Positions 16,675 to 25,903 of a DNA stretch of 64,000 nt are shown here, piece after piece. Under the pieces are notes generated by a model. It was not told where the DNA came from and ran no database searches. It saw only the letters and a program-made list of their open reading frames with translations. The DNA comes from Leifsonia sp. 466MF (GTDB taxonomy: Bacteria > Actinomycetota > Actinomycetes > Actinomycetales > Microbacteriaceae), in contig NZ_LT629696.1 in NCBI RefSeq assembly GCF_900100265.1, positions 3,472,001 through 3,536,000 of the forward strand, written 5' to 3'. The translations under genes were made by a program, and so were the position numbers. Positions within the stretch are counted from its first letter, which is position 1, and every line of letters begins with the position of its first letter.

Positions 16675-17670
16675 GTGACGACATACAAGGACATCCAGCG
16701 GGCAACGGGACTCTCGCTCGCAACGATCTCCAAGTACTACAACGGGCGAAACGTTCTCGAGGCCAATCGAGAAGCCATCGAGGCGGCGGCACGCGAGCTC
16801 GACTTCCGGCCCAACCAGTTCGCCCGGACGCTGCGCTCCCGGCGGTCCCGGACGGTCGGGGTGCTGCTGCCCGCGCTCGACAACGACTTCCACCTGACGA
16901 TCATCGCCGGGGTCGAGGAAGCTCTCCGCCCGCGTGGGATCAGCGTCATCGTGGCCGCCAGCCCCGACCCGAGCGAAGATCCCGTCAACCTTCTGATGGA
17001 CCGGATGGTGGATGGAATCGTCGCGGTCACCCCGCCGCACGATGTACCCGCACTGCGTGCCGCGGCCGCGCGCGTTCCGGTCGTGATGGTCGACTGGTAC
17101 ATCGACGACGTCGCCGCGGACGGTGTCTTCATCGACAATGCGGCGGCCGGAGCGCTCGGCGGCCGGCACCTCCTCGACCACGGCCATCGCCGTATCGGGC
17201 TCGTCGGCGGCGAACCGGTGATCTCCTCGATGCGCCTGCGCACCGAGGGGTTCGAGCGGGCACTGGCTTCCGAGGGGGTTCAGGTGGACCCGTCGCTGGA
17301 GCGTCTGGTGCCGCTGACGATCGAAGCGGGCTACCGCGCCGCCCAGGAGCTCCTGGCCCTGTGGCCGCGGCCCACCGCGCTCTTCGCCACGAACTACGAG
17401 CTCACCCTGGGCGCCGTCACGGCCGTGAACGATTCCGGGCTGCGCATCGGACGGGACATCTCGGTCGTCGGGTTCGACAGTCGGGAGCTCGCCCAGGCGC
17501 TCGTGCCGAAGCTGACGGTCATCGTGCAGCCGACCCGCAAGATCGCCAAGCACGCGGCGCGCCTGATCGCCGACCACATCGAGTCGCCGGACGAGCGCCC
17601 CGCCCCGACGATCGAATACCTCGACGCGCACCTCATTCCGGGCGCCTCCGTGACGCGCCTGGACGACTGA
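16675..17670 (+). CDS. LacI-family transcriptional regulator
   Basis: The 331-residue protein has an N-terminal helix-turn-helix (TYKDIQRATGLSLATISKYY) and hinge (NQFARTLRSR), then a LacI sensor domain with VVGFDSRELAQ. The GTG at 16675 is preferred over the in-frame ATG at 16600, because the latter lies inside the predicted -10 box and the HTH begins right after the GTG. It is convergent with the fuconolactonase gene. A GAAACGATTC site over its own promoter and similar sites before the fucosidase operon suggest autoregulation plus control of that operon. Confidence 0.9.
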   Translation: MTTYKDIQRATGLSLATISKYYNGRNVLEANREAIEAAARELDFRPNQFARTLRSRRSRTVGVLLPALDNDFHLTIIAGVEEALRPRGISVIVAASPDPSEDPVNLLMDRMVDGIVAVTPPHDVPALRAAAARVPVVMVDWYIDDVAADGVFIDNAAAGALGGRHLLDHGHRRIGLVGGEPVISSMRLRTEGFERALASEGVQVDPSLERLVPLTIEAGYRAAQELLALWPRPTALFATNYELTLGAVTAVNDSGLRIGRDISVVGFDSRELAQALVPKLTVIVQPTRKIAKHAARLIADHIESPDERPAPTIEYLDAHLIPGASVTRLDD

Positions 17671-17688
17671 CGCGTTCGGGCGGACAGT

Positions 17689-18522
17689 TCAGGCGAGGGA
17701 GTAGACCCGCTCCGCGTTGCCGCCCAGCAGGGCGTCCCGCTCCGCCGGGGAGAGCTCCGAGATGAGCGTGTCGAAGGCCTCGCGCCACGCGGGAGCGCCG
17801 CCGCCGAGCTCGGCGAGCGGCCAGTCCGAGCCGTAGAGCAGGCGGTCGGGACCGAACGCCTCCAGCGCCGTCGAGACGACCCCGCGGAGGTCGCCGGCCG
17901 TCCAGGTCCCCGGCACCAGCCCCGACGTGAGCCCGGAGACCTTGGCCGAGACGTTCGGGAGGGCCGCGAGCGCACGCAGCCCCGCCTCCCATCGCGACGC
18001 GTCCGCGTCGTCGGCGAGCGGACCCCCGAGGTGGTCGAGCACGAAGGAGACGCCGTCGTTGCGCGCAGCCACGCGAGCCGCCTGCTCCAGCTGCCAGTCG
18101 CGGATCACGAGATCGAAGACCAGCCCCTCGCGGCCGAGGGCGGCGAGACCGTCGGCGGTGTCGGCCCGCAGCATCCACTCGGGGTCGGGATCGATGTGGG
18201 CGAGATGCCGGACGCCGACGACCGGAACGGATCCGGCGCGCACCTCGTCGAGCTGCGCGCGGACATCGCCGGCGAGGTCGACCCAGGCGACCAGTCCCGC
18301 CACCACCCGCGGGTCACTGCGTGACAGCCGGACGCTCTCCTCGAGGCTGTTGCTCGCCTGCACCAGCACCGCGCGGTCCATCCCCGTCGCCGCGAGCATC
18401 CCGCGCAGATCATCGGTGGCGAAGTCGCGGTCGATCGCCGCCATCGAGACGGGATCGATCCAGTCCTGCGGATCGGTGGAGCGGTCCCACAGGTGCACGT
18501 GAGCGTCGATCCGGGCGGTCAC
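17689..18522 (-). CDS. Amidohydrolase, L-fuconolactonase type
   Basis: The 277-residue protein is a COG3618 amidohydrolase: RIDAHVHLWD at residues 3-12, LDHLGGP near the middle and YGSDWPL towards the end, giving the metal-binding and catalytic His/Asp. This family includes L-fuconolactonase and L-rhamnono-lactonase, which open sugar lactones to the acid. In this context it should convert L-fucono-lactone to L-fuconate, the substrate of FucD. The GTG start overlaps the upstream mutarotase stop (GTGA). It is the last gene of the second ABC operon. Confidence 0.88.
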   Translation of the reverse strand: MTARIDAHVHLWDRSTDPQDWIDPVSMAAIDRDFATDDLRGMLAATGMDRAVLVQASNSLEESVRLSRSDPRVVAGLVAWVDLAGDVRAQLDEVRAGSVPVVGVRHLAHIDPDPEWMLRADTADGLAALGREGLVFDLVIRDWQLEQAARVAARNDGVSFVLDHLGGPLADDADASRWEAGLRALAALPNVSAKVSGLTSGLVPGTWTAGDLRGVVSTALEAFGPDRLLYGSDWPLAELGGGAPAWREAFDTLISELSPAERDALLGGNAERVYSLA

Positions 18523-18857
18523 CGTTGGCGCCACACTTCGTCGATCGGCTGCCAGAGGGAGCCGGGGTCGCGTTCCTCGGCGATACGCACCTGGCACGGG
18601 TCCGTGTACGTCCACCACTCCTGCGACAGCGGGTCGTCCGCGATCCGCTGCAGGTCGGCCGCGTGATCGTCGCCGACGTACTCGTAGTGGGCGAACAGGA
18701 TGTCGCCGAAGACGTAGATGCTGTAGTTGCGGATGTTGCACTCGGTCATCTTCGCCTCGACGCCCGGCCACACGGCGCGATGGAGTTCGAGGTACTCCTC
18801 GCGCTTCTCGGGCCGGACGCCGACGACGAACGCGAACCGCTGCGGTTCGCCGCTCAC
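18519..18857 (-). CDS. L-rhamnose mutarotase-family protein (FucM type)
   Basis: The 112-residue protein is of the COG3254/DUF718 ferredoxin-like fold: FVVGVRPEKREEYLELHRAV, NYSIYVFGDILFAHYEY and EWWTYTDPCQ are the family marks, with the conserved His of LELHRAVWP. Members interconvert anomers of L-rhamnose or L-fucose. Beside a fuconolactonase it is most likely the L-fucose mutarotase. The window thus has two unrelated mutarotases, this one and the RbsD/FucU type at 4783. Its GTG start and its stop both take part in 4-base overlaps with the flanking genes. Confidence 0.87.
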   Translation of the reverse strand: MSGEPQRFAFVVGVRPEKREEYLELHRAVWPGVEAKMTECNIRNYSIYVFGDILFAHYEYVGDDHAADLQRIADDPLSQEWWTYTDPCQVRIAEERDPGSLWQPIDEVWRQR

Positions 18858-20032
18858 GAGACCGGCCTCAGCGGCACGGTCGGGTCGTCGATGACGTCGG
18901 GCTCGGCGACGAGTCGCAGCGCCGCGCGTTCGGGGCGGATGTGCGGACCGGTGGCGGGAGGTGCGGGAGTCCCGCCCTCGCCGGTCAGCTTGGCCTCGTC
19001 CACGATGATGCCGATTCCCGGCCGGTCGCCGAGGACGATGCCGCCGTCGTCGAACTCCTGGTCGACATCCAGTCCGATCGGGAAGGAGAGGTCCTGCACC
19101 TCGTGCGTCAGCAGGTTGGGGATGGCGGCGGCTGCATGGGCGGCCGGATTGGTGTTGTATGTGACCGGGCTCACCGGCAGGTCGTGCCCGTGGGCGAGGG
19201 TCGCGACACGGAGCAGGTGCGTGATGCCCCAGACATTGCCGACCTGCACGATGTCCACCGCTCCGCTGTCGAGCAGCGGCCGGTACTGCTCCAGTCCGGT
19301 CAGGTTCTCGCCGCTCGCCACGGCCGCGCGGATCTTGCCGCGCAGCGAGGCCATGCCCGCCGCATCCCATCGGCGCAGGGGCTCCTCGATCCAGGTGAGG
19401 TCGAGGCGTTCCTCGATGGCGCCGATGTACCGTGCGGCCTGCGCGTGGTTCCACGACTCGTTGACGTCGAACATGAGCGCGGGATGCCGCGAGTTGCGGC
19501 TGAGGATGTCGCGCAGCAGCTCCAGACGCGGGAGGTCGCGGTCGAGGTCGCGCCCGCCCTTGAGCTTGCCCGCCTTGAACCCGCGGTCGGCGAACCGCCC
19601 GTAGAGGTCGGACAGCTCGTCGTCGGTCAGGCCGTACTCGAGGCCGGATGCGTACCCGGGCACGAACCGCTCGCGCGCACCGAGCATGCGCCAGAGCGGC
19701 TCCTCCGCCGCCTTCGCCTTGAGATCCCAGAGCGCCATGTCGATGGCGCCGATCGTGCCGAACGTGGTTCCGGAGTGACCGGCCTTGAACACCCAGTCGA
19801 GCATCCGGTCGTAGAGGGCGACGACCGAGCGCGGGTCCTCCCCCTCGACCGCCGGGAACACCCGCGCGATGTCGGCGTGCGCGCCGACCCCGACCCCTTC
19901 GATGCCGCTGTCGGTCTCGATGATCAGGACGGGGACGGGCGTCGTGTTGCCGGTCTGCACGCCGTTGACGTCGCCGGTGACCCGGCCCCAGTCGTGGACG
20001 GTGCTCAGACTGCGATAGCCCGTGATCTTCAT
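18854..20032 (-). CDS. Enolase-superfamily (mandelate racemase/MLE) sugar-acid enzyme
   Basis: The 392-residue protein has the capping and barrel domains of the mandelate racemase/muconate lactonising group. Lys156 and Lys158 (KLK), and metal ligands Asp189 (FDVNE), Glu216 (WIEEP) and Glu242 (GEN) are all present. The usual His/Asp dyad is not: the C-terminal strand reads VSPVTYN where a His is expected, and QVGN replaces Q-x-D. It is therefore probably a sugar-acid dehydratase or epimerase with Lys-only acid/base chemistry, distinct from FucD at 1791. It is co-transcribed with a sugar importer, a mutarotase and a lactonase. Confidence 0.8.
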   Translation of the reverse strand: MKITGYRSLSTVHDWGRVTGDVNGVQTGNTTPVPVLIIETDSGIEGVGVGAHADIARVFPAVEGEDPRSVVALYDRMLDWVFKAGHSGTTFGTIGAIDMALWDLKAKAAEEPLWRMLGARERFVPGYASGLEYGLTDDELSDLYGRFADRGFKAGKLKGGRDLDRDLPRLELLRDILSRNSRHPALMFDVNESWNHAQAARYIGAIEERLDLTWIEEPLRRWDAAGMASLRGKIRAAVASGENLTGLEQYRPLLDSGAVDIVQVGNVWGITHLLRVATLAHGHDLPVSPVTYNTNPAAHAAAAIPNLLTHEVQDLSFPIGLDVDQEFDDGGIVLGDRPGIGIIVDEAKLTGEGGTPAPPATGPHIRPERAALRLVAEPDVIDDPTVPLRPVS

Positions 20033-20060
20033 CGGTGGTTCTCCTTCGGTGCGGACATGC

Positions 20061-20969
20061 TCATTCCTTGGTCCCTCCCGCGGTCATCCCCGAGACGAGG
20101 AACCGCTGCGAGAACAGGAAGACGATGAGGACGGGCAGGATCGACACGATGGTCGCCAGCGCCAGGGTCGGCAGCTGGACCGAGTCGGAGCCCGCCGAAC
20201 TGGGATTGAAGGCCGGCGTCGCCGAGAGCAGCGAGGTCAGCCCGACCTGGATCGGGTAGCCGTCGCTCGAGGGCAGCATCACGAACGGCAGGAAGAAGTT
20301 GTTCCAGTTCTGCACGAAGCTGAAGAACGCCACCAGTGCGACGATCGGAGCGGCCAGCGGCAGCGCGACCCGGGTGAACACCTGGAACTCGGTGCACCCG
20401 TCGATCCGTGCGGCCGCGAGCAGGTCGCGCGGGATGCTCGTCGAGAAGTAGATGTACGTCAGGTAGACGCCGAACGGGAAGAACGACATCGGCAGGATCA
20501 CCGACAGCGGGCTCCCGATCAGGCCGACGCTGTTGAGCTCCAGGAAGATCGGCAGCACCAGCGCCGTGCTCGGGATGAGCATGACCACCAGGGTGAGCAC
20601 GAGCAGCGCCTTGCGGAGCCGGAACTCGGTCAGCGCCAGCGCGTAGCCGGCCGGGATGCTCACGATCAGCGTGATGATCAGCGCGCCGATCGAGTACAGC
20701 GCCGAGTTGCCGATCCACAGCGTCACCGCGCCGTCCTGGAAGCCGAACAGCTGGTTCCAGTTGGCGACGAAGTCCGACCACGACCCGACCGAGAACGGGT
20801 TGGCGACGATCAGCGCCTTGGACGACTTGGTCACCGCGAACAGCAGCCAGACGATCGGGATGGCGAAGAACAGCACGAAGACGACGAGGATGACGCCCGC
20901 GATGGAGCGTCCGCTCCAGCCGCGCAGACTGGCGCGGCGGCGCTCTGCGGTGAGTGCGGTCATGGTCAT
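20061..20969 (-). CDS. Sugar ABC transporter permease (MalG type)
   Basis: The 302-residue membrane protein has six predicted transmembrane helices and the EAA loop (LAAARIDGCTEFQVFTRV) of CUT1 importers. The start is the ATG at 20967-20969, whose ATGA overlaps the stop of the preceding permease; a second in-frame ATG lies two codons later. It belongs to the second sugar importer of the island and lies 28 bases upstream of the enolase gene, indicating import of a sugar or sugar acid handled by that enzyme and the lactonase. Confidence 0.9.
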   Translation of the reverse strand: MTMTALTAERRRASLRGWSGRSIAGVILVVFVLFFAIPIVWLLFAVTKSSKALIVANPFSVGSWSDFVANWNQLFGFQDGAVTLWIGNSALYSIGALIITLIVSIPAGYALALTEFRLRKALLVLTLVVMLIPSTALVLPIFLELNSVGLIGSPLSVILPMSFFPFGVYLTYIYFSTSIPRDLLAAARIDGCTEFQVFTRVALPLAAPIVALVAFFSFVQNWNNFFLPFVMLPSSDGYPIQVGLTSLLSATPAFNPSSAGSDSVQLPTLALATIVSILPVLIVFLFSQRFLVSGMTAGGTKE

Positions 20970-21907
20970 TCCTTCTCGAACAGGCCGCCGCGGGTGACGA
21001 ACACCCAGGACAGCAGGAGCGCGACGATCAGCAGCAGGAGCGAGATCGCGGCGGCGCCGTTGAAGTCGTTCTGCTGGAACGCGTACTGGTAGGCGAGCTG
21101 GTTGAGCGAGTAGTCGTTGGGGACGACAGCGTTGCTCGCCTGGCTGAGCAGCTGGGGCTCGACGAACAGCTGCGTGCCGGCCGCCAGCGACATCACCCCC
21201 ATGTACGCGATCCACTTGCGGAGCATCGGCAATTGGATGCGGAGGGCGATCTGCACTGCATTGGCCCCGTCGATGCGCGCCGCCTCGATCACGTCGGTGC
21301 TGATGTTGTTGAGCGCGCCGTACATGATCACGATCCAGCCGCCCGCGCCCGTCCAGAACGCGATGATCGCGAAGATGGCCGGCAGGTTGCCCGGCTGGAT
21401 GACCTGCACGAAGCTGTTCATCCCCATCAGCCGGAGCAGTCCGCTGACCGGGCTTGCCGTCGGGTCGAGCACGAACAGCCAGAGCAGGACGCTGGAGGCG
21501 CCGGCGAGCGCGCCCGGCAGGTAGTAGATGAACCGCAGGCCCGTGCTCGCCCACCGCACGCGCAGGGCGTGGACGACGAGCGCCAGCAGCACGACGAAGA
21601 TCACGAGCCCGATCAGCCAGATGACGAGGTAGATCGTCACGTGCAGCACGGCCGGCCAGAACCGGAAGTCGGTGACGACCGTGATGAAGTTGTCGATGCC
21701 GGCGAATCCGCCGTCCGCCCGGGTGAAGGCGAGCAGCACCGCGTACAGGGCGGGCAGGATGCCGAAGGCGATGGCGAGCAGGGCGTAGAGCGAGACGAAG
21801 ACGTAGCCGATGGGCGTGCGTCCTGGTGCCCGGCTGGACCGCCGGGCTGACCGCCGGCGCTCTGGGGCGCCGGCGGCCAGCTGGTCGCTCGGTGGAGCGA
21901 GGGTCAT
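20966..21907 (-). CDS. Sugar ABC transporter permease (MalF type)
   Basis: The 313-residue protein has an Arg-rich cytoplasmic tail (APERRRSARRSSRAPGR), six predicted membrane helices and an EAA loop (IEAARIDGANAVQIALRI). It pairs with the MalG-type subunit through a 4-base overlap, and its ATG lies 1 base after the binding-protein stop. As in the first operon no ATPase gene is present, so a shared ATPase is expected. Confidence 0.9.
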   Translation of the reverse strand: MTLAPPSDQLAAGAPERRRSARRSSRAPGRTPIGYVFVSLYALLAIAFGILPALYAVLLAFTRADGGFAGIDNFITVVTDFRFWPAVLHVTIYLVIWLIGLVIFVVLLALVVHALRVRWASTGLRFIYYLPGALAGASSVLLWLFVLDPTASPVSGLLRLMGMNSFVQVIQPGNLPAIFAIIAFWTGAGGWIVIMYGALNNISTDVIEAARIDGANAVQIALRIQLPMLRKWIAYMGVMSLAAGTQLFVEPQLLSQASNAVVPNDYSLNQLAYQYAFQQNDFNGAAAISLLLLIVALLLSWVFVTRGGLFEKE

Positions 21908-21908
21908 G

Positions 21909-23282
21909 TCAGTTCACCTTGTATCCGTCGACCTTGGCCTGGTTCGCGATGGCCTCCTGCCAGGTGGGCAGCAGGCTCTCGATCGACTTCCCGCCCGTGA
22001 TGGCCGGGGTCATCGTCTTGGCCCAGACCGCCTCCTGGCTGAAGACGCCGTAGCCCCAGCCGTCCCACACCTGGGAGGCGGCGGTTGCGACGGGCTCGAG
22101 CGAGGTGGCGTAGTACTTGCTGGCCTCCTGCTTCTCGATCCACTTCTTGGCCGCCGGCGCGTACGCCGGGTAGCCGGGGGCGACATCCACCTGGTAGTCG
22201 TCGGAGGTCGTGACGAACTGCGCGAACTTCTCGGCGGCCTTCAGGTTCTTGGAGTGGCTGGAGATGAACCAGGTGCCGCCGCCGACGTTGCCGGTCACGG
22301 CCTTGTCCTCGCCCTTCCAGGGCAGCGGGGCCGCCACGCCGAGCTCGCCGGCCGGCACGTTGAGCGACTGCGGGTTGTTGAAGATAGCGCCGGCGTACCA
22401 GGCGGGGCCGGGCATCATCAGCACCTTGCCCGCGTAGCTCTTGACGAACTCCGGGGTGAAGACGCTGACGGCCGGGACCGTCTTGTTCTCGCGGAGCGTG
22501 TCGAGCAGGGTGGCGGCGCGCTTGCACTCGGTGCTGTCGGTCTTGACGGTCACCGACTTCGGGCCGGTGATGTCGTTGGCCTGGCACTTGCTGCCCCACA
22601 TGAACACCTCGGGTGTCCAGGCGTCACCGGCGGTGCCGATGATGTAACCGGGGTGCTCGGCCGCGACCTTCTCGCCGAGCGCCTGGTACTCCTCCCAGGT
22701 GGTGGGGACGGCGTAGCCGAACTTGTCCATCAGGGTCTTGTCGTACCAGAGCACGGCTTGGGCGAGGTCGTTGCGGAGGCAGTACACCTGACCGTTGACG
22801 GTGCAGGGGTTGAGGGCGCCCTCGGTGAAGTTGTCGAGGGTGTCCTTGGGGACGAGGCCCTTGTCGAGCACGGCGGCGAAGGCCTGCTTGCCGTTGCTCT
22901 TCTGGCTCGCCCAGGCGGCGTCGTTGTTCTGGCTGGAGAAGACCACGTCCGGCCAGCCGCTGCCGGCACGGTCGAAGAGCTGCATCTTCGTCCGGAACGA
23001 GTTGGAGCCGTTGGCCGACCCGTCGTAGGTGACGACCTTGATCTTGGTGTCCGGGTTCGCCTTCTCGAATGCCTTCGCCGCGGCCTGACGGTCCGCGTCC
23101 ACCCAGACGGTGATCGTCGAGGAGGTGTCCTGCTTGGCTTCGGGAAAGCCGTACGACCCGTTCGCCGAGCTCCCGCCGGTACTGCAACCGGTGAGGGCCA
23201 GGAGCGCCGTCGCGGCGCCAAGTGCGGCGACGGTCAGCGCCGGCCTACGGCGTGAACGCACCACAGTGTGGATTCCGACCAT
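21909..23282 (-). CDS. Sugar ABC transporter substrate-binding lipoprotein
   Basis: The 457-residue extracellular protein has a basic signal sequence and a lipobox ending at Cys33 (LLALTGC). A family 1 solute-binding fold follows, including ITVWVDADRQAAAKAF and GGGTWFISSHSKNLKAAEKF. Starting at the ATG at 23280-23282, with AAGGA upstream, places the signal peptide correctly; an open extension upstream is not signal-like. It is the first gene of the second importer operon. A perfect CATACGTATG palindrome sits 64 bases before the start. Confidence 0.92.
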   Translation of the reverse strand: MVGIHTVVRSRRRPALTVAALGAATALLALTGCSTGGSSANGSYGFPEAKQDTSSTITVWVDADRQAAAKAFEKANPDTKIKVVTYDGSANGSNSFRTKMQLFDRAGSGWPDVVFSSQNNDAAWASQKSNGKQAFAAVLDKGLVPKDTLDNFTEGALNPCTVNGQVYCLRNDLAQAVLWYDKTLMDKFGYAVPTTWEEYQALGEKVAAEHPGYIIGTAGDAWTPEVFMWGSKCQANDITGPKSVTVKTDSTECKRAATLLDTLRENKTVPAVSVFTPEFVKSYAGKVLMMPGPAWYAGAIFNNPQSLNVPAGELGVAAPLPWKGEDKAVTGNVGGGTWFISSHSKNLKAAEKFAQFVTTSDDYQVDVAPGYPAYAPAAKKWIEKQEASKYYATSLEPVATAASQVWDGWGYGVFSQEAVWAKTMTPAITGGKSIESLLPTWQEAIANQAKVDGYKVN

Positions 23283-23345
23283 GAGATGTCCTTGTCTTGT
23301 CGACTTCGTTGACGACTCCGAGGAGGCGTGACCCCGACTATAGGG

Positions 23346-23355
23346 CATACGTATG
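23346..23355. promoter_or_regulatory. CATACGTATG operator of the second ABC operon
   Basis: A perfect 10-bp palindrome lies between the binding-protein gene and the aldolase gene. On the minus strand the context is CAAACATCATACGTATGCCC, which shares AAACATCATACGTATGC with the site at 26936. Position before the operon and repetition across the island support a regulator-binding site. Confidence 0.6.
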
Positions 23356-23393
23356 ATGTTTGCCAAGTGGCTGACGCGACACGACGCGGCCGG

Positions 23394-23999
23394 TCATCGT
23401 GCCGCCTCGACCGCCGTCCGGCATAGCGCCTCGACGCCTGTGAAATCGCCGGCCGCGATGGCGGCACGCGGCACCATCCAACTGCCCCCGACCGCGATCA
23501 CGGACGGCAGCGCGAGATAGTCCGCGGCTCGCGACGCGTCGATCCCGCCGGTCGGGACGAACGCCAGGTCCGGGAACACGGACGACAGCGCCGATAGAGC
23601 GGCAGGTCCGCCCGAGGATTCGGCAGGGAAGAACTTCAGCGTCCGCAGCCCCAGCGACCGCGCATGCATCACCTCGGTCGCCGTCACCGCGCCGGGAACG
23701 GCCTGCACTCCGCGCCGCTCGCACACCGCGAGGACGGACTCGGAGAGGCCCGGGCTCACCACGAATGTCGCGCCGGCGTCGATCGCGGCCTCCGCCTGCT
23801 CGGGCTCCAGGACGGTGCCCACGCCGACGCGCAACCCCGGCATCCCAGCCAGAGCGCGCAGCGCACTCAGAGCAGCCGGAGTCCGTAGCGTGATCTCGGC
23901 CTGGTGGATGCCGCCGGCGAGGAGCGCGCGGCCCAGCGCTTCGGCGTCTCGCGCGTCGTCGATCACGACGACCGGGAGGATCGATTCGAACCCCGTCAT
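23394..23999 (-). CDS. KDPG/KHG aldolase-family protein (2-keto-3-deoxy sugar-acid aldolase)
   Basis: The 201-residue class I aldolase has the [10 protein letters not shown] strand, the Schiff-base Lys in LKFFPAE and the phosphate/carboxylate loop PTGGID. The family cleaves 2-keto-3-deoxy (phospho)gluconate-type acids to pyruvate plus an aldehyde. In a fucose setting it could split 2-keto-3-deoxy-fuconate to pyruvate and L-lactaldehyde. The ATG overlaps the upstream SDR stop by 4 bases. It is the last gene of a three-gene operon with the SDR and alcohol dehydrogenase. Confidence 0.9.
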   Translation of the reverse strand: MTGFESILPVVVIDDARDAEALGRALLAGGIHQAEITLRTPAALSALRALAGMPGLRVGVGTVLEPEQAEAAIDAGATFVVSPGLSESVLAVCERRGVQAVPGAVTATEVMHARSLGLRTLKFFPAESSGGPAALSALSSVFPDLAFVPTGGIDASRAADYLALPSVIAVGGSWMVPRAAIAAGDFTGVEALCRTAVEAAR

Positions 24000-24757
24000 C
24001 GCCCGAGCCACCCGCCGTCGACGGGCAGGATCGCGCCGGAGACGTAGCGGGCGGCGTCGGAGGCGAGGAACACGGCCGCTCCCCCGATGTCCTCCGGCGT
24101 CCCCCATCGACCGGCCGGGATGCGCTCGAGGATCGACCGCGAGCGATCGGGGTCGTCCTGCAGCGCCTGGGTGTTGTCCGTCGCGATGTACCCGGGAGCG
24201 ATGCCGTTCACGGTCACGCCCCTGCCGGCCCACTCGTTCGAGAGGGCGCGGACGAGCCCGGCCACGCCGGACTTCGCCGCGGCGTACCCGGGCACGGTGA
24301 TCCCACCCTGAAAGGACAGCAGGGATGCGGTGAAGACGACCCGGCCGCCGCCCGCTTCCAGCATCCTGCCGCCCAGCGCCTGGCTGAGCACGAACCCGCT
24401 CGTCAGGTCGACCTCCAGCACCTCGTCGAACCACTCCAGCGGATGCTCGGCCGCCGGGGCCCGCCGGATGGTCCCTGCGTTGTTCACGAGGATGTCGGCG
24501 TGACGGTCGCGGGCGGCGAGCTCCGCGGCGAAAGCGCTCACCTGGGCGCGGTCGGCGAAGTCGACGCGGTGCCCCTCGAAGCTCCGTCCGAGCGACCGCA
24601 CCCGGTCGCCGATCGCGGAGCTCTCGGGGTCGAGCGTCGCGGAGACGCCGACGATGTCGGCGCCGGCCGCGGCGAGCGCCTCCGCGATCGCGAATCCGAT
24701 GCCGCGCTTCGCCCCGGTGACGACCGCCAGCCGGCCGGAGAGGTCGAAGCCGCTCAT
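23996..24757 (-). CDS. SDR-family dehydrogenase, 2-keto-3-deoxy sugar-acid dehydrogenase-like (KduD type)
   Basis: The 253-residue classical SDR has GAKRGIG at about residues 15-21, NNAGTIRR, a catalytic Ser region FTASLLSF and GYAAAKSG, and ends [11 protein letters not shown]. It closely resembles KduD-type enzymes that oxidise or reduce 2-keto-3-deoxy sugar acids. In the oxidative fucose route this would make 2,4-diketo-3-deoxy-fuconate. The ATG overlaps the upstream dehydrogenase stop by 4 bases; the frame is open for kilobases upstream, but only as a shadow of other genes. Confidence 0.87.
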   Translation of the reverse strand: MSGFDLSGRLAVVTGAKRGIGFAIAEALAAAGADIVGVSATLDPESSAIGDRVRSLGRSFEGHRVDFADRAQVSAFAAELAARDRHADILVNNAGTIRRAPAAEHPLEWFDEVLEVDLTSGFVLSQALGGRMLEAGGGRVVFTASLLSFQGGITVPGYAAAKSGVAGLVRALSNEWAGRGVTVNGIAPGYIATDNTQALQDDPDRSRSILERIPAGRWGTPEDIGGAAVFLASDAARYVSGAILPVDGGWLGR

Positions 24758-25770
24758 CGGCCGACCTCGACGAGGATCTTCATCGCCCCGCCGGCCTCGA
24801 GGGCCTCGAACGCCGACGCCGTCTCGGCGAGCGGAACCACCCGTGTGATCAGCCGGTCTGCGGGGATGTCGCCTCCCGCGAGGAGCTCGACCGCCCGCTC
24901 GAAGTCCTGCCGCTGGTACACGCGCGCTCCGAGGATGCGGAGCTCGCGCCAGAACACCCGGTGCAGATCGATCGGCCGCGGCTGGGAGTGGATGGCGACG
25001 ACGACGAGCGTGCCGCGGACCTTCGCCAGCGACGTCGCGCCGAGAACGGCCGCCGCTGAGCCGGAGACCTCGAACACCACGTCCGCGCCGGCTCCCCCGG
25101 TCCACTCCTCGACCCACGCGACCTGGTCCACCGCACTCGGGTCGAGGGTCCGCAGGCCCATCTCCTCTGCCGCAGCGCGGCGGCCGGGATCGATCTCGGC
25201 GATCACGACCTCGGCGCCGAAGGCGGTCGCGACGGTGGCGATGAGCACGCCGATGGGACCTGCGCCGATCACGACGGCCCGGTCGCCGGGCGCCAGTTCC
25301 GAGCGGCGCACGTCGTGAACGGCGACCGCGACCGGCTCGACCAGCGCCGCATCCCTCAGCGACACCCCGTCCGGCAGGCGGACGAGCGTGGAGGCCGGGA
25401 CGTTCCAGCTCTGCTGCAGGGCGCCGGGACTGTCGATGCCGATGAAGTCGAGGTTCTGGCAGATGTGCTCGTTGCCCGCATGGCAGGCGGGACACGTGCC
25501 GTCCCACGCCAGCGGCATGACCGTGACGGCGTCGCCGACCGCCCATCCCTCGACGTCCGGGCCGACCGCGGAGATCGTGCCGGACATCTCGTGGCCGATC
25601 GTCGCCGGCAGCGTGACCCGCGCATCCATGTCGCCGTGGTAGATGTGCAGATCGGTGCCGCAGATCCCCGCGTACGCAACGGCGATCCGCACCTCGCCGG
25701 GTCGCAGCTCCGCCGCCTCCCGCTCCTCGATCGTGATCGTGCGCTCGCCTGCGTAGTTCGCCGCCAACAT
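24754..25770 (-). CDS. Zinc-dependent medium-chain alcohol dehydrogenase
   Basis: The 338-residue protein has the catalytic zinc site (GICGTDLH, GHEMSG), a Rossmann motif VVIGAGPIGVL and the medium-chain fold. The structural zinc loop reads DGTCPACHAGNEHIC, so the first of four usual Cys is Asp. This variation is known in sorbitol/threonine-dehydrogenase relatives. It should oxidise a secondary alcohol of a sugar or sugar acid with NAD(P). AAGGAG precedes the ATG. It heads the operon with the SDR and aldolase, divergent from the aldo/keto reductase at 25904. Confidence 0.9.
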   Translation of the reverse strand: MLAANYAGERTITIEEREAAELRPGEVRIAVAYAGICGTDLHIYHGDMDARVTLPATIGHEMSGTISAVGPDVEGWAVGDAVTVMPLAWDGTCPACHAGNEHICQNLDFIGIDSPGALQQSWNVPASTLVRLPDGVSLRDAALVEPVAVAVHDVRRSELAPGDRAVVIGAGPIGVLIATVATAFGAEVVIAEIDPGRRAAAEEMGLRTLDPSAVDQVAWVEEWTGGAGADVVFEVSGSAAAVLGATSLAKVRGTLVVVAIHSQPRPIDLHRVFWRELRILGARVYQRQDFERAVELLAGGDIPADRLITRVVPLAETASAFEALEAGGAMKILVEVGR

Positions 25771-25849
25771 CGCCGGCCGCTCCTTCCTCGTCCCTCGCCC
25801 GTCCCGAACGGACCTGGCGTGACGTCCTCGTCTCGAATGATCCAAACAT

Positions 25850-25859
25850 AATACGTATG
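25850..25859. promoter_or_regulatory. CATACGTATG-type operator in a divergent promoter
   Basis: AATACGTATG has one mismatch to the CATACGTATG palindrome and the context AAACATAATACGTATGCT matches the sites at 23346 and 26936. It lies between the alcohol dehydrogenase operon and the aldo/keto reductase gene and could govern both. On the minus strand TATTAT within it is a fair -10 box. Confidence 0.55.
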
Positions 25860-25903
25860 CTGAAAGGAAGCGATTCTGCTCCTCCGACGAAGAAGGCCCT
25901 GCG

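Noticed and set aside
23970..23999. tRNA-like T-arm sequence (GGTTCGAATC on the minus strand)
   Set aside because: It encodes the first residues (MTGFESIL) of the KDPG-type aldolase, and no acceptor stem or anticodon arm can be formed around it.
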